Below are positions 16,454-24,261 of a DNA stretch of 64,000 nt, in pieces. Position numbers and translations under genes: made by a program. The stretch spans positions 62,001 through 126,000 of the forward strand of contig WJYK01000003.1 of assembly GCA_009668225.1 (NCBI GenBank). Direction: 5' to 3'. The DNA is from Enterobacteriaceae bacterium RIT693 (GTDB lineage Bacteria > Pseudomonadota > Gammaproteobacteria > Enterobacterales > Enterobacteriaceae). The notes beneath the pieces were generated by a model. That model saw nothing but the letters and a program-made list of their open reading frames with translations. It did no database searches and had not been told where the DNA came from. Position 1 is the first letter of the stretch; every line of letters begins with the position of its first letter.

Positions 16454-18106
16454 TTAAACGTCCGGCGACGTGTCGATAAACCGCAGCGACTTATCGCCAA
16501 GGCGATCAATCACCGGGTAGGCCACGGCGGCAATATGATGATGCACGCGCCGGTAGTCCCGCAGTACACGCTGGAAAATATCGCCGGATTCCGCCCAGGC
16601 ATTTTTGTCCTCACGCAGCTTTTTGAAGTGTTCGCGGCTGGCGGAAGCCTCGAGCTGGCGAATGGTTTCTTTGCGCTGCACCAGCTGGTGGGCAGCAGAT
16701 AAATCTTCCCGCATAAAAGCGGCGATCCCCAGACGCAGGCTGGTGAGGATTTCCGCGTGCAGCAGGCGAATATTGTGTAGCTCAAAGTCGCTGAACAGTT
16801 CGCCCCGGCGCGCGCGGCGGGTTGCCAGTTGGGTCAGATTGCTGGAGAGAATGTCGCCCGCGTGCTCAAAGTTGATGATGAACATCAGGATCTCCTGGGC
16901 GCGATCGGCATCCGCATCATTCAGCCCGTCCTGACCAATGTCGGCCAGATAGGCGCGAACCGCCGCGCTGAGCAGATCGACCGACTGGTCAAGCTGGCGA
17001 ATTTCATCGGCGGCTTGTTTTTCCTGAGTCACAAACAGCACCAGCAGGCGATCCAGCATGATGGTGAGCATGTCGGCGGCGCGCAGCGACTCTCGAACCG
17101 AATTCGACAAGCCGATATAAGCGACTTCCAGGCCAGCATCGTCGAGGTACATCGGCATGCCGGGGTCGCCCACGCGCTCTTCTTCCGGGAACAGTCGCTC
17201 AAGGAACCGGGCCATCGGCGCGGTCAGGCCGATAAACAGCAGCGCAAGCACCGCGCTGAAGGCCGTGTGGAACCACACCACCAGCTGCGGCGTGCTCAGC
17301 CCTGATTTCTGTGCGAGATCCGTCAGCAGCGGCAGCAGTATTAATGCCAGCGCGCAGCCGGACAGGCGAACTATCAGGTTGCCCACCGGCAGGCGGCGAG
17401 CCACGGCGGACCCGGCATTCAGTACCGGCGGTAAGGCACCGCCGATATTCGCCCCAAGCACCAGCACCAGCGCGGTAGCTGGCGTCATCGTGCCGGTCGC
17501 GGCGAGGGAGGCTATCAGTAAAATAATCGCCACGCTGGAGTGGCACAGCAGCGTCAGGATAGCTGCCACCAGCAGGGCGATTAATACGTCCCCCTCTAGC
17601 CCCTGCATGACGGCATGAAATACCGGCGTGACCTCAATGTCCGCCAGCGTTCCGCTGAGCAAATGCAGCGCAAGCAGCATCAGGCCGAGGCCAATCAGCG
17701 CACAGCCCACGCTCTCAAAGTTGGAATGATCGCGCAGCTTAAAGACCCCAAAACCGGCCAGCAGAAGCAGCGGAATAGCTATCTCCATGTTAAAGCTCAT
17801 CAGCTGTACCACCAGCGTGGAGCCGATATTGGCGCCGAGCATCACCGCCAGAGCGGGAGCAAGGCTTAGCGTTCCCGCAGCGGTAAATGACGTCGCCATC
17901 ATGCTCACCGCGGTGCTGCTTTGCAGAATGCCGGTAATGCCAATGCCGGCAAGCAGGGCGGTCCAGCGGTTGGTGAGGTGGCGTCCCATCCAGTTGCGCA
18001 GCGGCGTGCCGAAGCCGCGCTGCAGCGCCGTTGAAATCATATGGCTGCCCCAGAGCAGCAACGCGATGGCGCCAGCCAGGTTAATTAACAGAGTAGTTCC
18101 GGACAT
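16454..18106 (-). CDS. Na+/phosphate cotransporter (NptA/YjbB family)
   Basis: 550-residue inner-membrane protein of the PNaS (Na/Pi-cotransporter II) family. Two inverted repeats carry the signature serines, QSSTAVSMM near residue 62 and CHSSVAIILL near 190, within ~9 hydrophobic helices up to residue ~310. The remaining ~230 residues are charged and helical, with a PhoU-like pattern. YjbB-type proteins export phosphate; other members import it with Na+. It lies on the same strand about 300 bases downstream of an MgtB-type Mg2+ ATPase, a combination that links Mg2+ and phosphate balance. Transport direction is not inferable. Confidence 0.88.
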   Translation of the reverse strand: MSGTTLLINLAGAIALLLWGSHMISTALQRGFGTPLRNWMGRHLTNRWTALLAGIGITGILQSSTAVSMMATSFTAAGTLSLAPALAVMLGANIGSTLVVQLMSFNMEIAIPLLLLAGFGVFKLRDHSNFESVGCALIGLGLMLLALHLLSGTLADIEVTPVFHAVMQGLEGDVLIALLVAAILTLLCHSSVAIILLIASLAATGTMTPATALVLVLGANIGGALPPVLNAGSAVARRLPVGNLIVRLSGCALALILLPLLTDLAQKSGLSTPQLVVWFHTAFSAVLALLFIGLTAPMARFLERLFPEEERVGDPGMPMYLDDAGLEVAYIGLSNSVRESLRAADMLTIMLDRLLVLFVTQEKQAADEIRQLDQSVDLLSAAVRAYLADIGQDGLNDADADRAQEILMFIINFEHAGDILSSNLTQLATRRARRGELFSDFELHNIRLLHAEILTSLRLGIAAFMREDLSAAHQLVQRKETIRQLEASASREHFKKLREDKNAWAESGDIFQRVLRDYRRVHHHIAAVAYPVIDRLGDKSLRFIDTSPDV

Positions 18107-18108
18107 GA

Positions 18109-18345
18109 TTAATTCCCCCTCTTAAGGGCGGGTGGTGTAACAAAACGCAGTAACCTGATCGAAAAACGATGTATGGCGCTGGCGAGGTTCAGTAATGCTT
18201 TAGCGTGTCGGTAGTTAATTTTCCCTCCGGCGAACCCTGCCAGGGCACGGACGCGAAGGACGCGGGTTATTTTCATTAAAAATAAGACAACCAACGCGAT
18301 GGTCTTATTTTTAATCAGGAAAATAAGGGAATGTCGCTTTTCCAT
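18109..18345 (-). CDS. possible small membrane protein ORF
   Basis: A 78-residue open frame between the Mg2+ ATPase and the phosphate transporter on the same strand, with one hydrophobic segment near its N-terminus and a basic remainder. GGA lies about nine bases before the ATG. It ends two bases before the next gene's start. Composition is not clearly that of a coding sequence and no family is recognised; it may be chance. Confidence 0.25.
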   Translation of the reverse strand: MEKRHSLIFLIKNKTIALVVLFLMKITRVLRVRALAGFAGGKINYRHAKALLNLASAIHRFSIRLLRFVTPPALKRGN

Positions 18346-18420
18346 GATGCTTTCCAGCTTGTGTTGCCTGCCTGAAAGGCACCGCCGAAGCGGCACCGAA
18401 TTACCGTACTTAACGCAGAG

Positions 18421-21114
18421 TTAGTGCCACTGTTTGAAGCGGCGCATGTAGAACGTTTTCATTGCCTGGGCCACGCAGCAGTAGGCCAGCAGGGTGCCGA
18501 CCAGCCACGGGAAGTACTGCCACGGCAGCGCCTGCAGCCCAACCAACGGCCCGAGTGGGGAGAACGGGACGTAAATACCGACCGCCATCACCAGCCCGGT
18601 CATCATCATCACCGGCCAGGCGGCGGTGCTCTGAATGAACGGGATCTTCTGGGTACGCAGCATGTGCACCACCAGCGTCTGCGACAGCAGGCCTTCCACG
18701 AACCAGCCGGACTGGAACAGGGTCTGCATGTGCTCGCTGTTGGCGCTGAACACAAACCACATCAGCGCGAAGGTGGTCATGTCAAAAATGGACGACGTTG
18801 GGCCAATCCAGACCATGAAGCGGCCGATGTTTTTGGCATCCCATTTACGCGGCTTGCTCAGGAACTCTTTGTCCGTTTTATCCCACGGCAGCGCGAGCTG
18901 GGAGATGTCGTACATCAGGTTTTGCAGCAGCAGCTGAATGGCAAGCATCGGCAGGAACGGGATGAACGCGCTGGCAACCAGCACCGAGAACACGTTGCCG
19001 AAGTTGGAACTGGCGGTCATGTTCAGGTACTTCATGATGTTGCCAAAGGTCTCGCGGCCTTTGATGACGCCTTCTTCCAGCACCATCAGGCTCTTTTCCA
19101 GCAGGATGATGTCGGCAGATTCCTTGGCAATATCGGTGCCGCTGTCGACCGAGATACCGACGTCGGCATCACGCAGGGCAGGGGCATCGTTAATCCCGTC
19201 GCCGAGGAAGCCGACGGTATGACCGTTAGCCTGCAGCGCCTTCAGCACGCGAGACTTCTGCAGCGGCGTCAGCTTGGCGAACACGGTGCGCTCTTCCACT
19301 AACTGCTGCAGGGAAGCGTCGCTCAGCTGCTCAATCTGCGGGCCGAGCACCGGCTCGCCCGGCTCCAGCCCAACCTGACGGCAAATACGCGTGGTGACAA
19401 TGGCGTTATCGCCGGTCAGCACTTTCACCGCCACGCCGATGTCCATCAGGGCGGCAATCGCCGGGCCTGCGCTCTCCTTCGGTGGATCGAGGAAGGTGAG
19501 GAAGCCACGGATAATCAGGTCGTGTTCATCGTCGGTGCCGTACTGCTTTTTCGCCTCGGCTTTAGGAATGTCACGGGTGGCCACCACGAGGACGCGGAAA
19601 CCGTCTTTGTTGTAGTCGTTGGTCATTGCCAGCATCGCCTCACGACGCTGCTCGTCCAGGGCGATAACTTTGCCGTTTTCTTCCATGTGGGTGGCAATGC
19701 TCAGCATCTCTTCTACCGCGCCTTTACACACCAACAGGTGATTGCTTTGGCTGTCCTTCACTACAATCGACAGGCGGCGGCGGACGAAATCAAATGGCAT
19801 CTCGTCGACTTTGCTGTAGCCCTGCGGTTTGACGAAGTTTGGCTCATTGTCAGAGAAGTAAATGACGGCCTGGTCCATCAGGTTTTTGATGCCGCTTTGG
19901 TGGTAACTGTTAAGCCAGGCCAGCCCCAGCACGGACTCGTTTTTCTGACCGTTGGTGCCAACGTGGTGCTCGAGGATGATCTTATCCTGCGTCAGCGTGC
20001 CGGTTTTGTCGGTGCACAGCACGTCCATTGCGCCCAGGTTCTGAATCGCGTTGAGACGTTTAACCACCACTTTGCGCTTCGCCATGGCCACCGCGCCTTT
20101 GGCGAGGTTGGCGCTGACGATCATCGGCAGCATTTCCGGCGTCAGTCCCACGGCGACCGCCAGGGCAAACAGCAGGGCATCCCACCATTCGCCTTTCATC
20201 AGGCCGTTGATCAGGAACACCACCGGCACCATGACCAGCATAAAGCGGATCAGCAGCCAGCTGACGCTGTTCACGCCGCGGTCAAACGCCGTTTGCGCCC
20301 GGGTGCCGACAATGGCTTTTGCCAGCGAGCCAAAGTAAGTCCGTGGCCCGGTCGCCACCACCACCGCCTGCGCGGTGCCGCTGACAACGTTGGTACCCAT
20401 AAAGCAGATGTTGGGGATATCCAACAGGTTCTCGCTGTCGACCGCCTTGTCGTGCGCGGATTTCTGCGCCACGTCGCCCAGGGTGTCGTACTTCTCAATC
20501 GGCAGCGCTTCGCCGGTCAGCACGGCCTGGCTGATAAACAGGTCGCGGGATTCGATCAGGCGAACGTCCGCCGGGATCATGTCGCCCGCATAGAGCTGTA
20601 CGATGTCGCCTACGACCAGCTCACGCATTGGGATCTCACGCGGGGTTCCTTTTTGCCCCGCGTGTTCGCGGCGAACGACGGTGGCGGTGGTGCGCACCAT
20701 GGCTTTCAGCGCTTCGGCGGATTTAGCCGAGCGGTGCTCCTGCCAGAAACGCACCAGGCCGCTGAGCGCCACCATGGTGCCGATGATAATTACCGTCGTC
20801 AGGTCACCGTCTTCGCCGTGGCTGGTGGGCAGCCAGTAGTCAGTAAAGAAGCTGATGCTGGCGAGAATAGCGAGCACGTAGATAAACGGGTTGTTAAACG
20901 CCATCAGCAGCTGGATCAGCGCGTGAGGCGGCTTGTCGTGCGCGACTTCGTTCAGGCCATCCCGCTCCAGCCGGGCACTGGCGTGAGCTTCCTGCAGCCC
21001 TTCCCGGGTAGTATTGAGGTTGACCAGGGTTTCTGCGATGCCGTTTTTGGCTTCCTGGGCCGCACGCATAGACAGCGTGCTTTTTTTATTACGGTTCTTG
21101 GTTTGTACAGTCAT
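18421..21114 (-). CDS. mgtB: MgtB-type magnesium-translocating P-type ATPase
   Basis: 897-residue P3B-type ATPase that imports Mg2+ across the inner membrane. Motifs are the phosphorylation site DKTGTLTQ, the actuator loop LTGEALP, the hinge GDGINDAPALRD, and a C-terminal helix bundle. The N-terminal LNEVAH...PPHALIQLLMAFNNPFIYVL and the C-terminal FYMRRFKQWH are closer to Salmonella MgtB than to MgtA; no mgtC is present nearby. Start ATG 21114 is chosen because AGGAG lies seven bases upstream; an in-frame start at 21153 lacks this. The 5' region is long and may hold a leader ORF, as in other Mg2+-regulated mgt genes, but this is not demonstrated here. Confidence 0.95.
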   Translation of the reverse strand: MTVQTKNRNKKSTLSMRAAQEAKNGIAETLVNLNTTREGLQEAHASARLERDGLNEVAHDKPPHALIQLLMAFNNPFIYVLAILASISFFTDYWLPTSHGEDGDLTTVIIIGTMVALSGLVRFWQEHRSAKSAEALKAMVRTTATVVRREHAGQKGTPREIPMRELVVGDIVQLYAGDMIPADVRLIESRDLFISQAVLTGEALPIEKYDTLGDVAQKSAHDKAVDSENLLDIPNICFMGTNVVSGTAQAVVVATGPRTYFGSLAKAIVGTRAQTAFDRGVNSVSWLLIRFMLVMVPVVFLINGLMKGEWWDALLFALAVAVGLTPEMLPMIVSANLAKGAVAMAKRKVVVKRLNAIQNLGAMDVLCTDKTGTLTQDKIILEHHVGTNGQKNESVLGLAWLNSYHQSGIKNLMDQAVIYFSDNEPNFVKPQGYSKVDEMPFDFVRRRLSIVVKDSQSNHLLVCKGAVEEMLSIATHMEENGKVIALDEQRREAMLAMTNDYNKDGFRVLVVATRDIPKAEAKKQYGTDDEHDLIIRGFLTFLDPPKESAGPAIAALMDIGVAVKVLTGDNAIVTTRICRQVGLEPGEPVLGPQIEQLSDASLQQLVEERTVFAKLTPLQKSRVLKALQANGHTVGFLGDGINDAPALRDADVGISVDSGTDIAKESADIILLEKSLMVLEEGVIKGRETFGNIMKYLNMTASSNFGNVFSVLVASAFIPFLPMLAIQLLLQNLMYDISQLALPWDKTDKEFLSKPRKWDAKNIGRFMVWIGPTSSIFDMTTFALMWFVFSANSEHMQTLFQSGWFVEGLLSQTLVVHMLRTQKIPFIQSTAAWPVMMMTGLVMAVGIYVPFSPLGPLVGLQALPWQYFPWLVGTLLAYCCVAQAMKTFYMRRFKQWH

Positions 21115-21344
21115 GGTGGTGCTCCTGTCGCCGGGCGGCAGCAGGCTTTTCACGGTGAATGCCGGATTAAAGGCGGCCGAAAATAGCCCGATGTCGCATC
21201 AGCGATCGGTTTTTAATTAATTTCGCACAGGGCTCCCCGCTATTTATTTTTAAAAATAAACAGGCGAGAAATTTATATTTTCTTTTATTTGGACGTGGTT
21301 ATTCCTGCCGATGTACAGGGATGAATACATCAGGGAATAAACAG

Positions 21345-21395
21345 CTACCAATAGTGACGTAACTCAGCGTGGCGCACGGAAGCGGGCTGCGGCAT
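21345..21395 (-). CDS. candidate leader ORF upstream of the Mg2+ ATPase
   Basis: A 16-codon frame (MPQPASVRHAELRHYW) lies 230 bases before the mgtB-type start on the same strand. E. coli and Salmonella mgtA leaders encode a short proline-containing peptide (MgtL), which makes this position interesting, but no good ribosome binding site is visible and the sequence does not resemble MgtL. Confidence 0.2.
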   Translation of the reverse strand: MPQPASVRHAELRHYW

Positions 21396-21429
21396 AGCGC
21401 GCAGACGAACCTACGGCGTAACGGCTGAA

Positions 21430-21675
21430 TCAGGCTACGAAGGGTCGACTTTGTGGGTCTTCGCTATCGGAGAAGCTGCAACGGCGCTCCAGCTGGCCGG
21501 TGACAGGACTGACACGCCAGTTAGTTATGCGTTGATTCAACTCACTGATTTTCGAAGAGAAAATTGAGTTTGACTGTTTTTTGCGTGCGGACAACACCCG
21601 ATCGCGGGGCGGCCGGACACGCAACGTTGATGTCACTGTTTTGACACCAGGAAAAAGGGTAGATTTGAAGTTCAT
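21430..21675 (-). CDS. small protein of unknown function
   Basis: 81-residue frame starting MNFKSTLFPGVKTV, basic N-terminal half and a C-terminal part containing LNQRITNWRVSPVTGQLERR. GAGG lies seven bases before the ATG, a good ribosome binding site; longer in-frame starts lack one. On the minus-strand message that GAGG sits inside a stem (CACCTCG/CGAGGTG, 21680-21712) and could be masked. I do not recognise the family. It lies between the Mg2+ ATPase and the structured region at 22.1-22.6 kb, on the ATPase strand. Probably a real gene, but this is not certain. Confidence 0.5.
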   Translation of the reverse strand: MNFKSTLFPGVKTVTSTLRVRPPRDRVLSARKKQSNSIFSSKISELNQRITNWRVSPVTGQLERRCSFSDSEDPQSRPFVA

Positions 21676-22064
21676 AACACACCTCGGGACCGTGAAAACC
21701 CTGGTCGAGGTGGGACAACACGAGAGCATCAGGCTCCGGCGAGACACACCAAAACGAAGAAGTGATCACAATCGATTTCATGTTTACTTTCCCGAACCGC
21801 CATTAAGGCCATGTTCGGGCAGCTACTAAATTCAGTATCCATTAGTCTCTTATGTCAGGTTAGGAAAGGCCGCAACTTCGGCCCGTGAAATCTACCCATG
21901 AGCAATACTATTGTCAACCCGGCAATGGAAATTAAATTCGTTCGTTTATATTTCAGTGAGGAAATATTGAGGGAAGGGAATAAAGGGTATTTTTATCTCT
22001 CTTCCCGAGCAGTTTCTTTTCTTAAGCGAGAGGCTGTCTCTTGGTCACAAATACCGGGTTTTAT

Positions 22065-22649
22065 GTAGGTTCGGTAAAGGTTCCGTTCACTTCCAGTCCT
22101 GTTTCATATGTCACCACCGAACCGGTGAACGACTCGGGGAAGTCACCGTCACTTCCCCGAGACCCCGGACTCCCGGCCAAATAAATCGCCGCAAGCGGTA
22201 AACCTCCGTTTTATCTCCCAGTCCTGGGTCGGCTGAGATGCGTTCCCGACGCTCTCAGCCTCCGGCCGTTCCCGACGTCCGGACCCTGGCCAGTCGGAGA
22301 GAAAACGGAGGCGATTTAAGCCGGAACCGAGCCTCGCTTCAAATCCGCAGCCACGCTGAAAGTCACAGGCGCTGCAAGTCCCACAGCCACACCCTTGTTC
22401 CCGGCTCTCATCGCCCCCGGTTATGACCCAACTCAGGCGGGGTTGAGCTGCCGGGAGCAGCGAAAGAGAGCGATCGTCGGGAACGAATCGCGAACGACCC
22501 CGACTGTTTGGGTGATGGCCGGTGGGTTTACCGCTTCAGCGGCGATGAGCTTGCCGGGCGCCGGGGCTGTTCGGGGGATGGCGTTATCCCCCGGACACGT
22601 TCACCGTGCTCTGAACGTGCAGGGAAAACAGACCTACGGGTGAACGGAA
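22065..22649. ncRNA. candidate large structured non-coding RNA
   Basis: About 585 GC-rich bases dense in perfect stems. Examples are CTCGGGGAAGT/ACTTCCCCGAG (22133-22143/22151-22161), a 15-bp helix with one mismatch (22203-22218 with 22296-22311), and two neighbouring hairpins inside it at 22231-22260 and 22261-22283 that share the tip CGTTCCCGACG with loop TCCCG. A third hairpin at 22471-22490 has loop CGGGA, complementary to both. Further hairpins are 22572-22593 and 22596-22619. The ends can pair (TTCCGTTCAC 22081-22090 with GTGAACGGAA 22640-22649). Frames here are short and biased. One stem extends by a U-G pair only if read on the plus strand, weak evidence for that orientation. No family is recognised. 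Confidence 0.55.
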
Positions 22650-22773
22650 TAACTGCGGAGCGACAGAATTCTCCCGGAAGATTTTGAAAGAACGTGGGAT
22701 AAGAGACAGAGAGAAAGATAAACGAACCCTCCGGCGGGAGGCACCTCCCCCGATTAAGAATTTTCCTTAAGCT

Positions 22774-22823
22774 AAATCAAACCCCACTGGCAAAGCTGAT
22801 TTATGCCCCACTGGCTTTGATTT
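22774..22823. repeat. inverted repeat enclosing two direct repeats
   Basis: AAATCAAA (22774-22781) and TTTGATTT (22816-22823) are inverted copies. Between them CCCCACTGGC occurs twice (22782-22791 and 22806-22815), 24 bases apart. It lies upstream of the small membrane protein gene and may be an operator or a transcript hairpin; function unknown. Confidence 0.5.
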
Positions 22824-22866
22824 GAAACAAAATTTAACGCTTATAGCGGTTCGCCTAATGCGTTAG

Positions 22867-22882
22867 TGTGATAAAAATCACA
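22867..22882. promoter_or_regulatory. candidate CRP binding site
   Basis: TGTGATAAAAATCACA is a perfect TGTGA-N6-TCACA core, the consensus for CRP. It is about 70 bases before the ATG of the small membrane protein, within activating range if the promoter lies between them. Confidence 0.6.
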
Positions 22883-22952
22883 TTCAGGCGGCAGTGGAAC
22901 TGTCGTCGACACCCGTTTTAGTTCCAGTTGAAAGAAAGTTAGGTCGAACGTT

Positions 22953-23225
22953 ATGGATGCGAAACCAACTCGCAGCCCCGGCGGAAAAATTGCGCTGTGG
23001 CTGTTTTATGCTTTTTGTTTGTACATCGTTTGGGCGATGGTGCGTTACTTTTGGGTCGTTAGCGGGGTCACCAGCGGCGATTTAGGCACCTTCAGCGGGA
23101 AACTCCTCGGGGCGCTGATGGGGTTACTGGTGCTCGGGTCCGTGGCGGCAGTGCTGGGCTGGGTAGCCTGGTACACAAGGCCGCGTGCTTATCCCGTTCG
23201 CGCCAGGGAAAATAGACTGCGTTGA
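22953..23225 (+). CDS. small inner-membrane protein of unknown function
   Basis: 90 residues with two hydrophobic helices (about residues 13-35 and 50-70) separated by a short Gly/Ser-rich loop, and a basic C-terminus. AGG lies ten bases before the ATG. A CRP-like site stands upstream, so expression may depend on carbon status. It is followed by ~720 bases before the PTS genes, so membership of that operon is doubtful. I do not recognise the family. Confidence 0.6.
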   Translation: MDAKPTRSPGGKIALWLFYAFCLYIVWAMVRYFWVVSGVTSGDLGTFSGKLLGALMGLLVLGSVAAVLGWVAWYTRPRAYPVRARENRLR

Positions 23226-23410
23226 ATCCAGATTGTCCGATGAGCCACCAGTCTTTGCGTGGCTCAGGATGTATACCTTCCAGCTTTAAAACTTTCCGCT
23301 GAACTCATCCTATTTATCTCATGTTTTTTCCTGGCATCATTTAATTTTCCCTGTGCACTTCAATGCTATTTTATCCTCATAAAAAAGAGGGTTTTTAGTA
23401 TTTATATAAC

Positions 23411-23426
23411 TGTGCGTAAAGTCACG
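23411..23426. promoter_or_regulatory. degenerate CRP-like site upstream of the PTS operon
   Basis: TGTGC-N6-TCACG differs from the TGTGA-N6-TCACA core at one base in each arm. It lies about 470 bases before the terminator that precedes the EIIB gene, consistent with a promoter near 23450 feeding a long leader. Confidence 0.35.
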
Positions 23427-23878
23427 TTTGTTATTTTTCGAACTGTCTACACTGCTGGGAGATTTATGGGGGGAACTATGCACGTTTATATTGTTCGAAT
23501 CATAACGCTTTATCGCTTTATGCTGCTGATGTTCGGCGGCAGGGCGCGCGTCTGGTTGAATAATAGCTGCTGGTTTAATAGCGTGAGCGAACTGGAAAAA
23601 GACGACTCCGTTTATTCCGATTCGCTGGATAACGTCTGTGTCGTAAATTGGTCCCGGCTCTGGTGTAGCGCAGAGGATCTATATCATTCGCTTCGGCATC
23701 CGCATTTCCCATTATTAAAAGCGAGGCATAGCGTTGTACGTCCGCGCCGCCTGGCCATCCGTAAACGCTATGAACTTGCTTTCTTGTTCCGTATTTCCAG
23801 CCTGCATCAGCTGCTGATGTGCCTCCACGCCAGCGGCGACTGTGGAGACGCCAGTATGCAGGAGACTGTTCTACCGCG
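23427..23878 (+). other. probable untranslated leader of the PTS operon
   Basis: About 450 bases between a CRP-like site and a strong terminator. A long plus-strand open frame crosses it, but continues out of frame into the EIIB gene and has atypical composition, so I do not call it a gene. A nested structure is visible at 23801-23862: CCTGCAT pairs with ATGCAGG and encloses CTCCAC/GTGGAG. This could be a regulatory leader, or decayed coding sequence. Confidence 0.35.
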
Positions 23879-23914
23879 AAGCACAATGCGCTTTTCAGCC
23901 ATTGTGCTTTTTTT
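23879..23914 (+). terminator. intrinsic terminator just before the EIIB gene
   Basis: AAGCACAATG and CATTGTGCTT form a perfect 10-bp stem with an 11-base loop, followed by a run of seven T. It ends 33 bases before the EIIB ATG, so it must either end an upstream transcript or act as an attenuator for the PTS genes. Confidence 0.8.
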
Positions 23915-23946
23915 ATTGCCTCAATTCAGCCTGATAAGGAGTTGTT

Positions 23947-24261
23947 ATGTATATCGTTTGTGTTGCAGCTTGTCCTACGGGCGTAGCCCATACCTACATG
24001 GCTGCCGAAGCGCTTGAAATCGTTGGTCAACAGCGCGGGCATAACGTCAAAGTTGAGACCCAGGGCGGCATGGGCGTTGAGAATGAAATCAGCGCCGACG
24101 ATCTCGCCCGTGCAGACGCGGTGATTATTGCCGCCGATGTAGCCATCACCGGGAAAGAACGCTTCGACGGCATGATAAAACTTGAATGCAGCGTGGCGGA
24201 TCCGATCAAGTTCGGCGATGCCGTTTTTGAAGCGATAGAGTCGGAGATAGCAAATGGCTAA
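23947..24261 (+). CDS. PTS fructose-type EIIB component
   Basis: 104-residue cytoplasmic phosphotransferase component of the fructose family (FrvB/FrwB/MngA-B type). The phosphocysteine is Cys9 in CVAACPTGVAHTYMAAEAL. It passes phosphate from EIIA to the sugar carried by EIIC. AAGGAG precedes the ATG at five bases. Its stop overlaps the EIIC start by eight bases, so the two are coupled. Together with the downstream GH38 mannosidase this points to a mannosyl substrate such as mannosyl-glycerate or a mannobiose-like sugar. Confidence 0.92.
   Translation: MYIVCVAACPTGVAHTYMAAEALEIVGQQRGHNVKVETQGGMGVENEISADDLARADAVIIAADVAITGKERFDGMIKLECSVADPIKFGDAVFEAIESEIANG

Noticed and set aside
19522-21186. 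554-codon plus-strand frame opposite the Mg2+ ATPase
   Set aside because: It is the antisense shadow of mgtB, His/Gln/Val-rich, as expected from the reverse of a GC-rich gene.
22238-22643. Plus-strand frames across the structured RNA region
   Set aside because: Short, overlapping in different frames, Arg/Ser/Pro-biased and without ribosome binding sites; the stems explain the sequence better.
21430-23225. Region considered as a prophage remnant or insertion sequence
   Set aside because: No transposase, integrase, terminal inverted repeats or target-site duplication were seen.
23259-24017. 252-codon plus-strand frame upstream of and into the EIIB gene
   Set aside because: It enters EIIB in another frame, contains a terminator, and has Cys/Arg/Leu composition unlike neighbouring genes.
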